Origin: Buchananella felis
GTDB taxonomy: Bacteria > Actinomycetota > Actinomycetes > Actinomycetales > Actinomycetaceae
NCBI RefSeq assembly: GCF_041380015.1
Contig: NZ_CP159978.1
Direction: 5' to 3' (one strand)
Length of the DNA: 64,000 bases
The notes below the pieces were generated by a model. The model made no database searches. It saw only the letters and a program-made list of their open reading frames with translations, and was not told the origin of the DNA. Positions 47,106 to 56,271 of the stretch are shown here, in pieces (position 1 is the first letter of the stretch; each line of letters opens with the position of its first letter). The translations under genes and the position numbers were made by a program.

Positions 47106-48290
47106 TCAGCCTGCCCAGGCGCCCTCCAGGAACATGTCTGCCCACCACAGCATTACGCCACCGCTTAGCACGACCGTGGCGGCGATCATCACCTTGCGCA
47201 GCGGCGTGTATACCGCCTGCTCCGGCCACGTCACGCCGCGTCCAGCGGGGCCCTGCATTCCCCTCGCCGGGAGGACTCCGGTGAGGGCGTGCGCGGCCAG
47301 GAGCCAGAGGGGCAGCCAGTAGACCACCGAGCGGGCCAGGGACATGTAGTAGTCGGAGAAGGAGAACATGGCCAGGTTCAACAGCACGAACACCGCCTCC
47401 GGCCACCACCTGCGCGCCAGCAGGTAGAGCCCGAGCAGCAGGCTCACCACTGCCGCCAAGGCCTCGAGCCGGAAGAAGGTGTAGAAGTCGGGAGACACGT
47501 GCGGGGATGCGTTGTCCCAGGTGACCTTGAATGCCTCCCAGGGCCAGTGGAAACTACGTGCCCATCCCCGTGACTGCGCGTGGACCCAGCCCAGCGGGTC
47601 TCCGGAGATACGCCAGACGTAGGCCTGGTAGGCGACCGCGACCGCAGCGGGCGGCAGCATCCACGCAAAAGGCTTGAGCTTATGGGCCCAGGTGCGTCCC
47701 TCCACAAGGCCCATTACCACCAGGGCGACTCCAGCGGCCACTCCGGTGACCCGGAAGGCGACCGCCACGGAGAGCAGGAGCGAGACCATGGCCCACCGGC
47801 CCGCCCGGGCCCTTTCCCAGGCCCAGAAGAACGCCGCAGCGAACGGCGCCTCCGAGTAGGGCACGAAGCCGAAGATCATTGCCGGCCCGAACAGCCAGAT
47901 GATGCCTGCGGTGCGCCCGGCCAGGCGGGTGAGGGCCAAGGCGGCGAGCAGGGTGCTGGCGTTGACCACCAGCAGGCCAGCCAGCGTTGCCGATATGCCG
48001 ATCTTGCCGAGCAGCCACACGGAGATCGGTAGCCCGGGGAAGAACGCCACCAGGTTGGGGTCCACGCCCGGGTACCCGAGCACCGCAATGTCCAGGAAGT
48101 GCACGGCGTCCCAGCGTCGCACCACCTCCAGCACCGGCATCTCGCGCTCGATGCCCACCATCAGGGCCGCGCCGAGTAGCAGGGCCCGGCTTGCCAGCCA
48201 CGCCATGAGCACCCAGGCGAGGTCGCCGGGCCCAAACGCCGCCGCCGTGCGCGCCCACAGCGCGCCCACTTTCCTTCGAATAACAGCCAT
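47106..48290 (-). CDS. PIG-V-like membrane glycosyltransferase
   Basis: 394 residues with about nine or ten membrane segments. RRWDAVHFLDIAVLGYP (58-74), FFPGLPISVWLLG and PYSEAPFAAAFFWAWERARAGRW resemble the PIG-V mannosyltransferase family of polyprenyl-phosphate-sugar-using enzymes. It likely moves a mannose or other sugar onto an extracytoplasmic acceptor. It lies between trpE and trpC, the place where actinobacteria usually have a small Trp-associated membrane protein; no such protein is seen here. The start at 48290 lies just after trpE. Confidence 0.75.
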   Translation of the reverse strand: MAVIRRKVGALWARTAAAFGPGDLAWVLMAWLASRALLLGAALMVGIEREMPVLEVVRRWDAVHFLDIAVLGYPGVDPNLVAFFPGLPISVWLLGKIGISATLAGLLVVNASTLLAALALTRLAGRTAGIIWLFGPAMIFGFVPYSEAPFAAAFFWAWERARAGRWAMVSLLLSVAVAFRVTGVAAGVALVVMGLVEGRTWAHKLKPFAWMLPPAAVAVAYQAYVWRISGDPLGWVHAQSRGWARSFHWPWEAFKVTWDNASPHVSPDFYTFFRLEALAAVVSLLLGLYLLARRWWPEAVFVLLNLAMFSFSDYYMSLARSVVYWLPLWLLAAHALTGVLPARGMQGPAGRGVTWPEQAVYTPLRKVMIAATVVLSGGVMLWWADMFLEGAWAG

Positions 48291-48296
48291 ATCGCC

Positions 48297-49826
48297 TTAA
48301 AGGTTAGTCAGGCCCGCCGCCGTTTCGATCGCGCTGAGCATCGCTGCGGCCTTGTGGCGGGTCTCCTCGTGTTCCTTGCGCGGCACGGAGTCCGCCACCA
48401 CGCCCGCCCCCGCCTGCACGTGCGCTACCCCGTCGCGGATGACTGCGGTGCGGATCGTGATGGCCAGGTCTGCGTTGCCGTCCAGCCCAAGGTAGCCCAC
48501 CACGCCGCCGTAGAAGCCGCGCCGCGCAGGCTCCAGCTGATCGATCAGCTCAATCGCGCGCGGCTTGGGGGCGCCGCTGAGCGTGCCGGCCGGGAAGGTG
48601 GCCACCAGGGCGTCCAGCGCCGTGCGACCGGGGCGGAGCCGGCCGGTGACGGTGGAGGAGATGTGCATGATGTGGGAAAAGTGCTTGATCTCCATGAGCG
48701 CAGCCACGCTCACGCTGGCCGGGTCGCACACCTTCGACAGGTCGTTGCGGGCCAGGTCCACCAGCATGGTGTGTTCCGACAGCTCCTTGGGGTCAGCCAG
48801 CAGCTCGGCCACCCGCTCCCGGTCCACCTGGGCGTCACCGGAGCGGGGCCGCGAACCGGCAATCGGGAAGGTGTAGACCTGCCCGTCGGTGACGCGCACC
48901 AGCGTCTCGGGACTGGAGCCCACCACCGTGATCGGCCTGCCGTCGGCGTCCACGTGCTCGAACAGGTACATGTAGGGGCTCGGGTTGATGGAGCGCAACG
49001 CCCGGTAGACGGCCAGCGGGCTGGCCGGACAGTCCACGTCGGTGCGTTGCGAGAGCACCACCTGGAACACCTCGCCGTCCACGATCGCCTCTTTGCCGCG
49101 CACCACGGCGGCCTCGAAGTCCTGCTGCGAGGTGCGGTGTCTCCGCTCTAGCGCCTGGGCCTCACCGCTGCCGCTGAGTTGCACGGGCAGGGGCTGGGCC
49201 AGTCCGGCCTGCATCGCGTCGAGCCGGGCCACGGCGGCGTCGAAGTCGCCCTCGCTCGCGTCGTAGCAGACGGTGAGCAGCCACAGCTCCCCGGCGTGGT
49301 GGTCAAGGGCCACGACGTCGCGCACCAGCGTCAGTGCGACGTCGGGCAGCCCCAGCTCGTCGGGCGCGGCCCGGCGCAGCTTGGGCTCCCACGTGTAGAG
49401 GGCGTCCCAGCCGATCGCGCCAACCAGGGCGGCGCCCAGCGGCGGCAGCGTCGTGCCTCCAGCAGGCGCGTGGGCCGCCTGGCCCAACTGCTCCAGGACG
49501 CTCCCAATCAGGTGGACGACGTCGCCCTCCCGCGCCACGCAGTCCGGTACCTCCCCCTGCCAGGTGGGGCAGTGCGCCGCCCCCTGCAGGGTAGCCAGCG
49601 CGTTGACGCCGATGAAGCTCCACCGGCCCCACTGGCCTCCCTGCTCGGCAGACTCCAGCAGGAACGTTCCAGCCCGGCCGGCCGCCAGGCGCCGGTAGGC
49701 ACCCACCGCCGTCAGTTCCTCGGCCAGCAGCTTGCGGGCCACCACCACGGTTCGCCGCGCGCCCGCCAGGTCCGCGAACTCCTCCCGACTCGGCCAGGTC
49801 TGGCCCCAGTGCAGCGCGCGCGTCAC
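48297..49826 (-). CDS. trpE: anthranilate synthase component I
   Basis: Makes anthranilate from chorismate. 509 residues. Chorismate-binding motifs IVDGEVFQVVLSQR, SSPETLVRV, PIAGSRPRS, AELLADPKELSEHTMLVDLARNDL and FPAGTLSGAPKPRA are intact. The feedback-inhibition region near the N-terminus reads LLESAEQGGQWGRWSFIG (the LLES element). GTG start in a GTGA overlap with hisI, linking his and trp genes as in other actinobacteria. trpG and trpD are not in the window. Confidence 0.96.
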   Translation of the reverse strand: MTRALHWGQTWPSREEFADLAGARRTVVVARKLLAEELTAVGAYRRLAAGRAGTFLLESAEQGGQWGRWSFIGVNALATLQGAAHCPTWQGEVPDCVAREGDVVHLIGSVLEQLGQAAHAPAGGTTLPPLGAALVGAIGWDALYTWEPKLRRAAPDELGLPDVALTLVRDVVALDHHAGELWLLTVCYDASEGDFDAAVARLDAMQAGLAQPLPVQLSGSGEAQALERRHRTSQQDFEAAVVRGKEAIVDGEVFQVVLSQRTDVDCPASPLAVYRALRSINPSPYMYLFEHVDADGRPITVVGSSPETLVRVTDGQVYTFPIAGSRPRSGDAQVDRERVAELLADPKELSEHTMLVDLARNDLSKVCDPASVSVAALMEIKHFSHIMHISSTVTGRLRPGRTALDALVATFPAGTLSGAPKPRAIELIDQLEPARRGFYGGVVGYLGLDGNADLAITIRTAVIRDGVAHVQAGAGVVADSVPRKEHEETRHKAAAMLSAIETAAGLTNL

Positions 49827-50245
49827 GGGGCCCGCCCGTCCAGCACCGCCGCGTCGGCCCGCTCATCGCCCACCACGGCCGGCAGCGGCCCGCCGGCCTC
49901 GAAGCAGGTGCGTGTACCGGTGTGGCAGGCAGCCCCCACCTGGTGCACGCGCACCAGCAGGGCGTCGCCGTCGCAGTCCGCGTGGACGGACCGCACGTAC
50001 TGGCGATGCCCGGAGGTGTCCCCCTTGCGCCAGTACTCCTGTCGGGAACGGGACCAGAACCAAACGCGCCCGGTCGAAAGGGTGCGGGCCAGCGCGGTCT
50101 GATTCATCCAGGCCACCATGAGCACCGCGCCGGTGGCGTCGTCCTGGATGACCGCGCAGATCAGGCCGTGCTGGTCAAACTTCAGGCGGGCCAGCAGCTG
50201 CGGGTCCAGCGCGTCGCCGCCCTGCCCGCTTGCCTGCCCGCTCAC
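49823..50245 (-). CDS. hisI: phosphoribosyl-AMP cyclohydrolase
   Basis: Third step of histidine synthesis; zinc/magnesium enzyme. 140 residues, single-domain (no HisE fusion). Metal motifs SVHADCDGDALL and GAACHTGTRTCF. It starts with GTG in a GTGA overlap with hisF, and the longer open frame upstream is a shadow of hisF. The first 15 residues (SGQASGQGGDALD) are Gly/Gln-rich. Confidence 0.94.
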   Translation of the reverse strand: MSGQASGQGGDALDPQLLARLKFDQHGLICAVIQDDATGAVLMVAWMNQTALARTLSTGRVWFWSRSRQEYWRKGDTSGHRQYVRSVHADCDGDALLVRVHQVGAACHTGTRTCFEAGGPLPAVVGDERADAAVLDGRAP

Positions 50246-51033
50246 CGCTGCTCCCCCGGGGTGGCCGGACCGCCCAGGCGCACCAGGTGACCGGCGCCGG
50301 CAAGGGCCTCCTTCACCTGCGCGATCGTCAGGGTGCCGTAGTGGAAAACAGAGGCGGCCAGCAGGGCGTCGGCGCCCGCGTCGGCGGCCGCCACGAAGTG
50401 CTCCACGCTGCCGGCGCCACCGGAGGCGATCACCGGCACCTTCACCTCGGCGCGCACTGCGGCGAGCATCTCCAGGTCGAAGCCCTCGCGCACACCGTCG
50501 GCGTCCATGGAGTTCAGCAGAATCTCCCCCACGCCCAGCTCGCTGGCCTGGCGCACCCATTCCAGCGCGTCCTTGCCGCTGGAGCGCTTGCCGCCGTGGG
50601 TGGTGACCTCGTAACCCGAGGGGGTGGGGCCGCGCCGGGCGTCCACCGAGAGCACCACCACCTGGTCCCCGAAGCGGTCGGCGATGCGCGCCAGCAGCGC
50701 GGGGTCCGCCAGGGCCGCAGTGTTAACACCCACCTTGTCCGCGCCCGCGCGCAGCAGCGCGTCCACGTCCTCCACGCTGCGAACCCCGCCGCCCACGGTG
50801 AGCGGCACGAACACGTTCTCCGCCGTGCGGGCCACGATGTCCAGCGTGGTGGCGCGGCCCTCCACGGACGCCGAGACGTCCAGGAAGGTGATCTCGTCAG
50901 CCCCCTGTTCGCTGTAGCGCTTAGCCAGCTCCACCGGGTCGCCGGCGTCGCGTAGGTTTTGGAAGTTGACGCCCTTGACCACTCGGCCGCCATCCACGTC
51001 CAGGCAGGGAATCACCCTGAGTGCCACCGTCAT
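50242..51033 (-). CDS. hisF: imidazole glycerol phosphate synthase subunit HisF
   Basis: Cyclase subunit forming the imidazole ring and AICAR. 263 residues, a half-barrel duplicated TIM fold. RVIPCLDVDGGRVVKGVNF (N-terminal Asp), ITFLDVSAS, VPLTVGGGVRS and LNSMDADGV (second Asp). ATG 51033 follows AAAGGAGC. First gene of the hisF-hisI-trpE run. Confidence 0.97.
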   Translation of the reverse strand: MTVALRVIPCLDVDGGRVVKGVNFQNLRDAGDPVELAKRYSEQGADEITFLDVSASVEGRATTLDIVARTAENVFVPLTVGGGVRSVEDVDALLRAGADKVGVNTAALADPALLARIADRFGDQVVVLSVDARRGPTPSGYEVTTHGGKRSSGKDALEWVRQASELGVGEILLNSMDADGVREGFDLEMLAAVRAEVKVPVIASGGAGSVEHFVAAADAGADALLAASVFHYGTLTIAQVKEALAGAGHLVRLGGPATPGEQR

Positions 51034-51072
51034 CGCTGCTCCTTTCGCTGGGCCAAGGGTAGCCTTTGCGCC

Positions 51073-51744
51073 ATGCCAGCCACCGCCCGCGTTCAACAGG
51101 TGTCCTTCCGCGCCGCACCGGCCCTGTTGGCCCACCTGCTGCCGCGCCGGGGCGTGATCGTGATCGGGGGAGCCTCCGGGAGCGGCAAGTCCACGCTCGC
51201 CCGGGCCCTGCTAGACCTACTGCCGCCCCACGCGGTGCACCTGCAGGTGGAGGCCAGCTACCTGGGGTGGCGCGGCCTGGAGCCCGGGCTGCGCCTCGTT
51301 GAGGCTGCGCTGCGGCGCTCCACCAGCCACGGGCACGCCGACCTGCCCACCTGGGACTGGCTCGCCTCCCGCCCGGGCGGGAGCGTCCCCCTGCTTGCCC
51401 CGGCCAGGTTGCGCGCGCCCCTGCTGATCGAGGGCGTGGGGGCCGACGTCGCCCTGGCGCGCCTGGCCGATCTGGTGGTGCGCGTGGAGGCGCCCGCCTC
51501 GCTGCGCGAGCGCCGAGTGGCGGAGCGTGACGGCTACTGGAACCAGCTGTGGCCAAGGTGGGCCGCCGACGAGGAGGCCCACGCCTACCGCGCCGGCCTG
51601 GCCCGGGCCCTTGGTGGCGGGCGCGCCACCCCCGCTAGCGCGGCCACCGCCCCGCCGGGCGGCGCCATTCATAACGGCTGCAGGGACGACGTCGACCACC
51701 GGCCCGCGCCTAAATCCCGCCGCTACCTCCGCGTGGTGCCCTAG
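51073..51744 (+). CDS. P-loop NTPase, uridine-kinase-like
   Basis: 223 residues. Walker A IGGASGSGKST near residue 36, and the aspartate-rich position of uridine kinases is replaced by EASYLGWRGLEPGL. LIEGVGADVALARLADLVVRVEAP and RVAERDGYWNQLWPRWAADEEAHA are typical of small actinobacterial (deoxy)nucleoside-kinase-like ATP-binding proteins. Substrate unknown. The C-terminal Ala/Pro/Gly-rich tail (about residues 180-223) is probably disordered. Divergent from hisF, with 39 bp between starts. Confidence 0.7.
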   Translation: MPATARVQQVSFRAAPALLAHLLPRRGVIVIGGASGSGKSTLARALLDLLPPHAVHLQVEASYLGWRGLEPGLRLVEAALRRSTSHGHADLPTWDWLASRPGGSVPLLAPARLRAPLLIEGVGADVALARLADLVVRVEAPASLRERRVAERDGYWNQLWPRWAADEEAHAYRAGLARALGGGRATPASAATAPPGGAIHNGCRDDVDHRPAPKSRRYLRVVP

Positions 51745-51764
51745 CGAGCGGCACCGGGCTAGGG
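51739..51764. terminator. weak bidirectional terminator
   Basis: CCCTAGC (51739-51745) with GCTAGGG (51758-51764), with GGTGCC/GGCACC nested as an alternative, between convergent genes and followed by GTTTAA. Confidence 0.45.
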
Positions 51765-51777
51765 GTTTAAGGGCGGC

Positions 51778-53082
51778 CTACTGGTTTCTGGCGCTGATGG
51801 CCAGGATGTCCACCACGGCCAGGATGTCCGCGTTGCCGTCGGTGAGCGCGGCGGGCGCGGCCAGCACCAGGCGGCTCCCCACGGCCCGGTCGATCACGGC
51901 CTCGGCCAGGCCCGGCTGGAGGGAGGCCACCATGACCTCCTGCGGGCCCAGGCCTGCGTAGGTGGACTCGCGTACCTTGCCGTCCCAGGTGGAGACCACA
52001 TACTGCACCACCACCGTGTCGCCCTTTGCCACCTGCTCGCCGGTGCCGGAGATCAGCTCCTCGACCTTCACCAGCTGCGTGGCCACGCCCCAGGGAGCGA
52101 GCTGCGGCACGGAGTGGGCGTCGAAGGACACCATCGATCTCAGGTCGCCCTCGATCGCGGCCGACGGGCTCTGCCCCGCTCCCTCCACCGGCAGTTGGCG
52201 CGGCAGCACGTCCACCACCGCCAGCTCGGGGTAGGCCTGGCCGCCCTTCTCCACCGCGTTCAGCACCAACAGGCGGGCGCCGTCGCGCTGCCCCAGCAGG
52301 ATGCCGTGCAGCGAGGCGCCCAGGCTGTCCGCGTTGACCTCCACCACGTCCACGTGCGGGAACGCGCCCTCCAGGACGCGCTTGCCGGTCTGTCCGTTGA
52401 AGGTGGTCACCGCCAGCACCACGCGGTCGCCCTCTTGCAGCTCCCGGCCCGTGCCGGCCTGGACCACCCGGTGATTGGGCGCGGCGGCCAGCTCCACGGG
52501 GTTTTGCAGGCTCAACGTGGGCACCGATCCCAGCCGCCCGCTCACCTGCACGGAGTCGAACGCGCCGCGCCGCGCCTCCTCGATTGCCCGCTGCTCTGCG
52601 GCGTTTTGCTGCACCACGGCGGCGATCACCCCGATCACAAGCGCGGCAACCAGCAGGCCCGCCCAGAGCCACCAGCCGCGCGCCAGGCGCCTCAGCTGGG
52701 ACAGGGCGGCGCTGCCGCCGCTCCGCTCCGGGCGGCGCGGCGGTGCCACCGGGACTAGCGGCTCGGCGCGTTCAGGTCCCTCTGCGGGCCGGGCCACTCC
52801 GGCCTCGGCGTCGGGCTGGGTGACCGGCCAGAACGGCAGGTCGGAGGTGACAGGCGGGGTGGGCGCGTCGCCCTGCTGCTGGCGCAGGTCGCGCCGCCGC
52901 ACCCGCCGGGGCGCCGCTTCGGCGGCGGGCTGCGCCGCCTGCCCCTCCCGCGCCTCCTCGGCCTGCGCGGTGCCCACCGCAGCGGCGTCGGACTGAGCGG
53001 TGCTCTCCTCGAGCGGCGTGAGTTGGCCCTGTTGGCGCAGCGCGCGGCGCGAGGGCAGGGAGAAGTCGCGCGACTGGCTCAT
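51778..53082 (-). CDS. membrane-anchored FKBP-type peptidyl-prolyl isomerase-like protein
   Basis: 434 residues. A long charged cytoplasmic N-terminus (about 1-130; Gln/Ala/Glu/Arg-rich), one membrane segment (WWLWAGLLVAALVIGVIAAVV, about 136-156), and two FKBP-like domains outside. The second (about 315-434) has GEQVAKGDTVVVQYVVSTWDGKVRESTY and the FKBP C-terminus. The first (about 190-310) is more diverged. Such genes are found next to the Pup genes in other actinobacteria. It may be a folding factor for exported proteins; catalytic activity of either domain is not certain. It follows pafA with a short overlap. Confidence 0.8.
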   Translation of the reverse strand: MSQSRDFSLPSRRALRQQGQLTPLEESTAQSDAAAVGTAQAEEAREGQAAQPAAEAAPRRVRRRDLRQQQGDAPTPPVTSDLPFWPVTQPDAEAGVARPAEGPERAEPLVPVAPPRRPERSGGSAALSQLRRLARGWWLWAGLLVAALVIGVIAAVVQQNAAEQRAIEEARRGAFDSVQVSGRLGSVPTLSLQNPVELAAAPNHRVVQAGTGRELQEGDRVVLAVTTFNGQTGKRVLEGAFPHVDVVEVNADSLGASLHGILLGQRDGARLLVLNAVEKGGQAYPELAVVDVLPRQLPVEGAGQSPSAAIEGDLRSMVSFDAHSVPQLAPWGVATQLVKVEELISGTGEQVAKGDTVVVQYVVSTWDGKVRESTYAGLGPQEVMVASLQPGLAEAVIDRAVGSRLVLAAPAALTDGNADILAVVDILAISARNQ

Positions 53083-54488
53083 AGCAGCAACATCGCCTCG
53101 GTCGCCCCGCGTTCGGGGCTGCGCAGGTGGGCCACCAGCTCAGCAACTGCAGGGTTGCTGGTCTCCCACGGGTCGGCGAGCGTGATGGCCGGCAGGCTGC
53201 GATCCAGCAGGCGCAACGTCGTCCAATCCGCCGCCAGGTCCCGCCGGTACTCCAGCGCGGCCGCTATGGCCGCCCCCCGCAGGCTGGCGCGGGTGGCGGG
53301 GGCGCTGTTCTGGGCGGCCTCCACCTGGGCGACGGTGGTGAAGCGGCGCAGCAGCCCAGCCGCCTCCAGCCGGGCGCGCAGTCCGTGCGCCGTGATGTCG
53401 TGGTAGGCCAGCTCCAGGGTCGCCACCGAGGCGTGGTCCAGGCCCACGCCGTGGCGCTCGCAGTGGCGTTCCAGCAGGCGCCGCTTGGCCACGTGGTCCA
53501 AGAGGTCGGCCACCTCGTCCTCACGGCCGGCGCGCAGCGCATCCACCGCCCGCCCCCACAGCTCGTGGCCCAGGCGCACCACCGGGTCCGGGTCGCTGGC
53601 CGCCAGGTGGGCGGTGCGCTCCACGTAGTGCGCCTGCAGCTCCAGGCCCGTCAGCCACTGTCCGTTCTTCAGCTCCACGCGCGCGCTGCCCTGGGCGGAG
53701 ATCGCGCGCACGGCCCCGATCGGGTCCACCAGCTCCAGGTCCTCCAGCTGCGCCCCCTCCTCCAGGGCGGTGAGCACTAGGGCGGTGGAGGCCAGGTTGA
53801 TCAGGCTGGAGCCCTCTGCCATCGAGGTGTCCGCGTTGATGATGTGCAGGCGGCGGTAGAGCTCGTGGTTGGCGTGCGGCTCGTCGCGGGTGTTTATCAG
53901 CGGCCGGGCCCGCGTGGTGGCTGCGGAGACCACCTCGCTGACCACATCGGCCCGCTGGGAGAGCACGTAGCGGGCGGTGCCGTCCTGCTCGCGGCGCACG
54001 TGGCCCGCTCCCGCCACCACCTGGCGGCTGACCAGGTGAGGCACCAGGCCCATCACGCGGCGGCGGAAGTCGAAGCGGCGGCGGATCAGGTAGTTCTCGT
54101 GGCAGCCAAACGAGGAGCCGGCCGAGTCCAGGTTGTTGCGCAGCAGATGAATCTGGCCCGCCACACCCCGCTCCTGCAGGCGCGCCGTAGCTCGCTCGGC
54201 CAACGCGGCGAGCATCTCGGTGCCGGCCCGGTCCTGCGCCAGCACGTCCGCTAGGCGCGCGCACTCGGCGGTGGCGTACTCGGGGTGGGCCCCCACGTCC
54301 AGGTAGAGGCGGCCGCCGTTGGGCAGGAACATGTTGGCGCCCCTGGCCAGGGAGGGGTCGTTGAACAGCTCCTGGGCGGCCTCCTCCGCGCCGAGTTCGG
54401 GCCCCGGCCCCACGTGGGTGATGCCGTACTCGATCTCGACGCCGACTATGCGCCGCCGCTGGGTGGGCTCAGTGTCCAAACCGGTCAC
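53079..54488 (-). CDS. pafA: Pup-protein ligase
   Basis: Joins the C-terminal Glu of Pup to lysines of target proteins. 469 residues, glutamine-synthetase-like. VGVEIEYGI (16-23), the catalytic Asp64 in RLYLDVGAHPEYA, and GCHENYLIRR. GTG start in a GTGA overlap with pup. In most proteasome-bearing actinobacteria prcB and prcA lie between pup and pafA; here nothing does. Confidence 0.95.
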   Translation of the reverse strand: MTGLDTEPTQRRRIVGVEIEYGITHVGPGPELGAEEAAQELFNDPSLARGANMFLPNGGRLYLDVGAHPEYATAECARLADVLAQDRAGTEMLAALAERATARLQERGVAGQIHLLRNNLDSAGSSFGCHENYLIRRRFDFRRRVMGLVPHLVSRQVVAGAGHVRREQDGTARYVLSQRADVVSEVVSAATTRARPLINTRDEPHANHELYRRLHIINADTSMAEGSSLINLASTALVLTALEEGAQLEDLELVDPIGAVRAISAQGSARVELKNGQWLTGLELQAHYVERTAHLAASDPDPVVRLGHELWGRAVDALRAGREDEVADLLDHVAKRRLLERHCERHGVGLDHASVATLELAYHDITAHGLRARLEAAGLLRRFTTVAQVEAAQNSAPATRASLRGAAIAAALEYRRDLAADWTTLRLLDRSLPAITLADPWETSNPAVAELVAHLRSPERGATEAMLLL

Positions 54489-54664
54489 TGACCGCCCTTT
54501 TGCACGAATCCCTGCACGAACGCCTGGGCGTCGGTGGCCAGCACCGCGTCGATGTCGTCCAGCAGCGCATCCAGGTCAACGTCCTTGGCCTGGGGCCGTA
54601 GGGCGGCCTGCGCCTCTTCCTCGCCGCTGCCGGCAGTCGCGCCGGCGAAAGTCTGCTCGCTCAT
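54485..54664 (-). CDS. pup: prokaryotic ubiquitin-like protein Pup
   Basis: 59-residue small protein. It begins MSEQTFAGATAGSGEEE, has the central Asp-rich helix DVDLDALLDDIDAVL and ends AFVQGFVQKGGQ. The terminal GGQ is the hallmark; the Gln is deamidated by Dop to Glu and then attached to lysine by PafA. The ATG overlaps the dop stop, and the TGA overlaps the pafA GTG, so all three are translationally coupled. The gene is easily missed because of its size. Confidence 0.95.
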   Translation of the reverse strand: MSEQTFAGATAGSGEEEAQAALRPQAKDVDLDALLDDIDAVLATDAQAFVQGFVQKGGQ

Positions 54665-56271
54665 CTCTCCTCCTGCAAAACATCGTAAGCCCGCGCCAGC
54701 AGCGGCGGCTGCGCCTGTCCGCCCGCCTCTGGCAGGTGGACGCGGCGCAGGTACTCATCCCCGTCCAGGTCCAGGATCACCGAGGTCCAGGACGCGGCCA
54801 CCACCGGCAAGCTCGCTACCGCTGCGCCGCGCACGGCGGCCCGCGTGGCGCACGGCGAGGCGTGCTCCGCCGCCTGCGCCTCTCCCGGCGCCAGCAGGTG
54901 CGCCACGCGCCCGGCGGCCTCCAGGCGCGCCACCAGGGAGCGTTGCGGGGACAGGTCGTGCCACTGCAGGTCCAGCGCGGCCAGGCGCGGGTGGGCCCAG
55001 TCTCCGCCCAGCCGCTGGCGCATCCCCTCCAGTAGCTGCAGCTTGGCCACCCACTCCACGTAGGGAGCTGCGGCGTCCCGGTCGGTCTCCAGCAGGTCCA
55101 GCACGCGGCCCCACCAGTGCAGGATCTCGGCCCGCTCGCCGCTCAGGGCGGCCTGGCCCAAAGCGTCGATGACGGCCTGCCGGTAGGCGCGCTGGATCTC
55201 AATGGCCGTGGCGCTCTTGCTGCTTTGCAGCTCCAGTTCCTGCGTGAGGGTGGTGTCGTATGAGACCTCCGTGACCGCGCGCAGCGGGCTGGCCAGGGCA
55301 AGTGCGTGCACCTCCAGCGGCGCACCGGCCTCGATCATGTCCAGCACCAGCGCGGTGGTGCCCAGGCGCAGGAAGGTGGAGAACTCGAACTGGTTGGCGT
55401 CCCCGTTGATGACGTGCAGGCGGCGCCACTTCGCCGCGTCGGCGTGCGGTTCGTCGCGCGTGTTGAAGATGGGCCGGTTGAAGGTGGTCTCCAGGCCGAT
55501 GTCGTTCTCGATGAAGTCGGCGCGCTGCGAGAGCTGGAAGCCCGGCTGCTGCGAGAGCTGCCCGCGCCCCAGCCGCCCGGTGCCGCACAGGATCGGGCGG
55601 GTGACCAGGAAGGGGGTGAGCACGGAGATCAGATCGTCCAGGTCTACTTCGCGGCGCACCTGGTAGTTCTCGTGGGAGCCGTAGGCCGCTCCCTTGCCGT
55701 CGGTGTTGTTCTTGTAGACCACGGTGCCATCCCCCAGCGCGTCGGCCGCCCGCTGCGCCACCAGGTCGCCGGCGCGGTCCACGGCCACCGCCGCGCGCAC
55801 CGAGTCGCATTCTCCGCCCGAGTACTCCGGGTGGGCGTGGTCCACGTAGAAGCGCGCGCCGGCCGGCGTGATGACCACGCCCGGGTGCGGCAGCGCGAGC
55901 TCGGCCCGGCTGGGACGGGCCAACGCCTGCGCGCTCGCCAGCGCCTCGGTGCCGATCAGGGTGGCCGACGTTCCGCCCGCCGCCCCCACCGGGAAGTCCT
56001 GCGGCGCGGCGGCCACGTGCCCGTTGCTGACCATCCCGCCGCGGTGGGCGGAGGCATCGGTTAGCTGCGAGGGGTGCGCGGCGGCGCGGTCCAGGCGGTG
56101 GCCCCGCAGGTCGCACAGCGGGTCCTCCCCGGCGTAGTCCCACCGCGTCACGGGCCGCTCCAGCAGGCCGGCGTAGGCCTCCACGAGCGCGGTGGCCAGC
56201 ACGTGCGACTGCCCGCCACTGGCGCGCAGGATGCCGTACTCGGTCTCCGTGCCGATGATCCGTCCGGTCAC
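54661..56271 (-). CDS. dop: Pup deamidase/depupylase
   Basis: Deamidates Pup and removes Pup from conjugates. 536 residues, glutamine-synthetase-like. IIGTETEYGI (5-14) and RWDYAGEDPLCD. The catalytic Asp (144, in RFYVDHAHPEYS), KNNTDGKGAAYGSHENYQVRR and FNTRDEPHAD follow. The catalytic Asp lies roughly 50 residues later than in the M. tuberculosis protein as I recall it. The difference is an insertion at about 75-135, in the flexible Dop-loop region, that encodes VGAAGGTSAT from a copy of the recurring DNA motif. GTG start overlapping the arc stop. Confidence 0.94.
   Translation of the reverse strand: MTGRIIGTETEYGILRASGGQSHVLATALVEAYAGLLERPVTRWDYAGEDPLCDLRGHRLDRAAAHPSQLTDASAHRGGMVSNGHVAAAPQDFPVGAAGGTSATLIGTEALASAQALARPSRAELALPHPGVVITPAGARFYVDHAHPEYSGGECDSVRAAVAVDRAGDLVAQRAADALGDGTVVYKNNTDGKGAAYGSHENYQVRREVDLDDLISVLTPFLVTRPILCGTGRLGRGQLSQQPGFQLSQRADFIENDIGLETTFNRPIFNTRDEPHADAAKWRRLHVINGDANQFEFSTFLRLGTTALVLDMIEAGAPLEVHALALASPLRAVTEVSYDTTLTQELELQSSKSATAIEIQRAYRQAVIDALGQAALSGERAEILHWWGRVLDLLETDRDAAAPYVEWVAKLQLLEGMRQRLGGDWAHPRLAALDLQWHDLSPQRSLVARLEAAGRVAHLLAPGEAQAAEHASPCATRAAVRGAAVASLPVVAASWTSVILDLDGDEYLRRVHLPEAGGQAQPPLLARAYDVLQEER

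Noticed and set aside
54488..54664. prcB/prcA hidden between pup and pafA
   Set aside because: pup and pafA overlap directly (GTGA), so no room exists. They could only be elsewhere in the genome.
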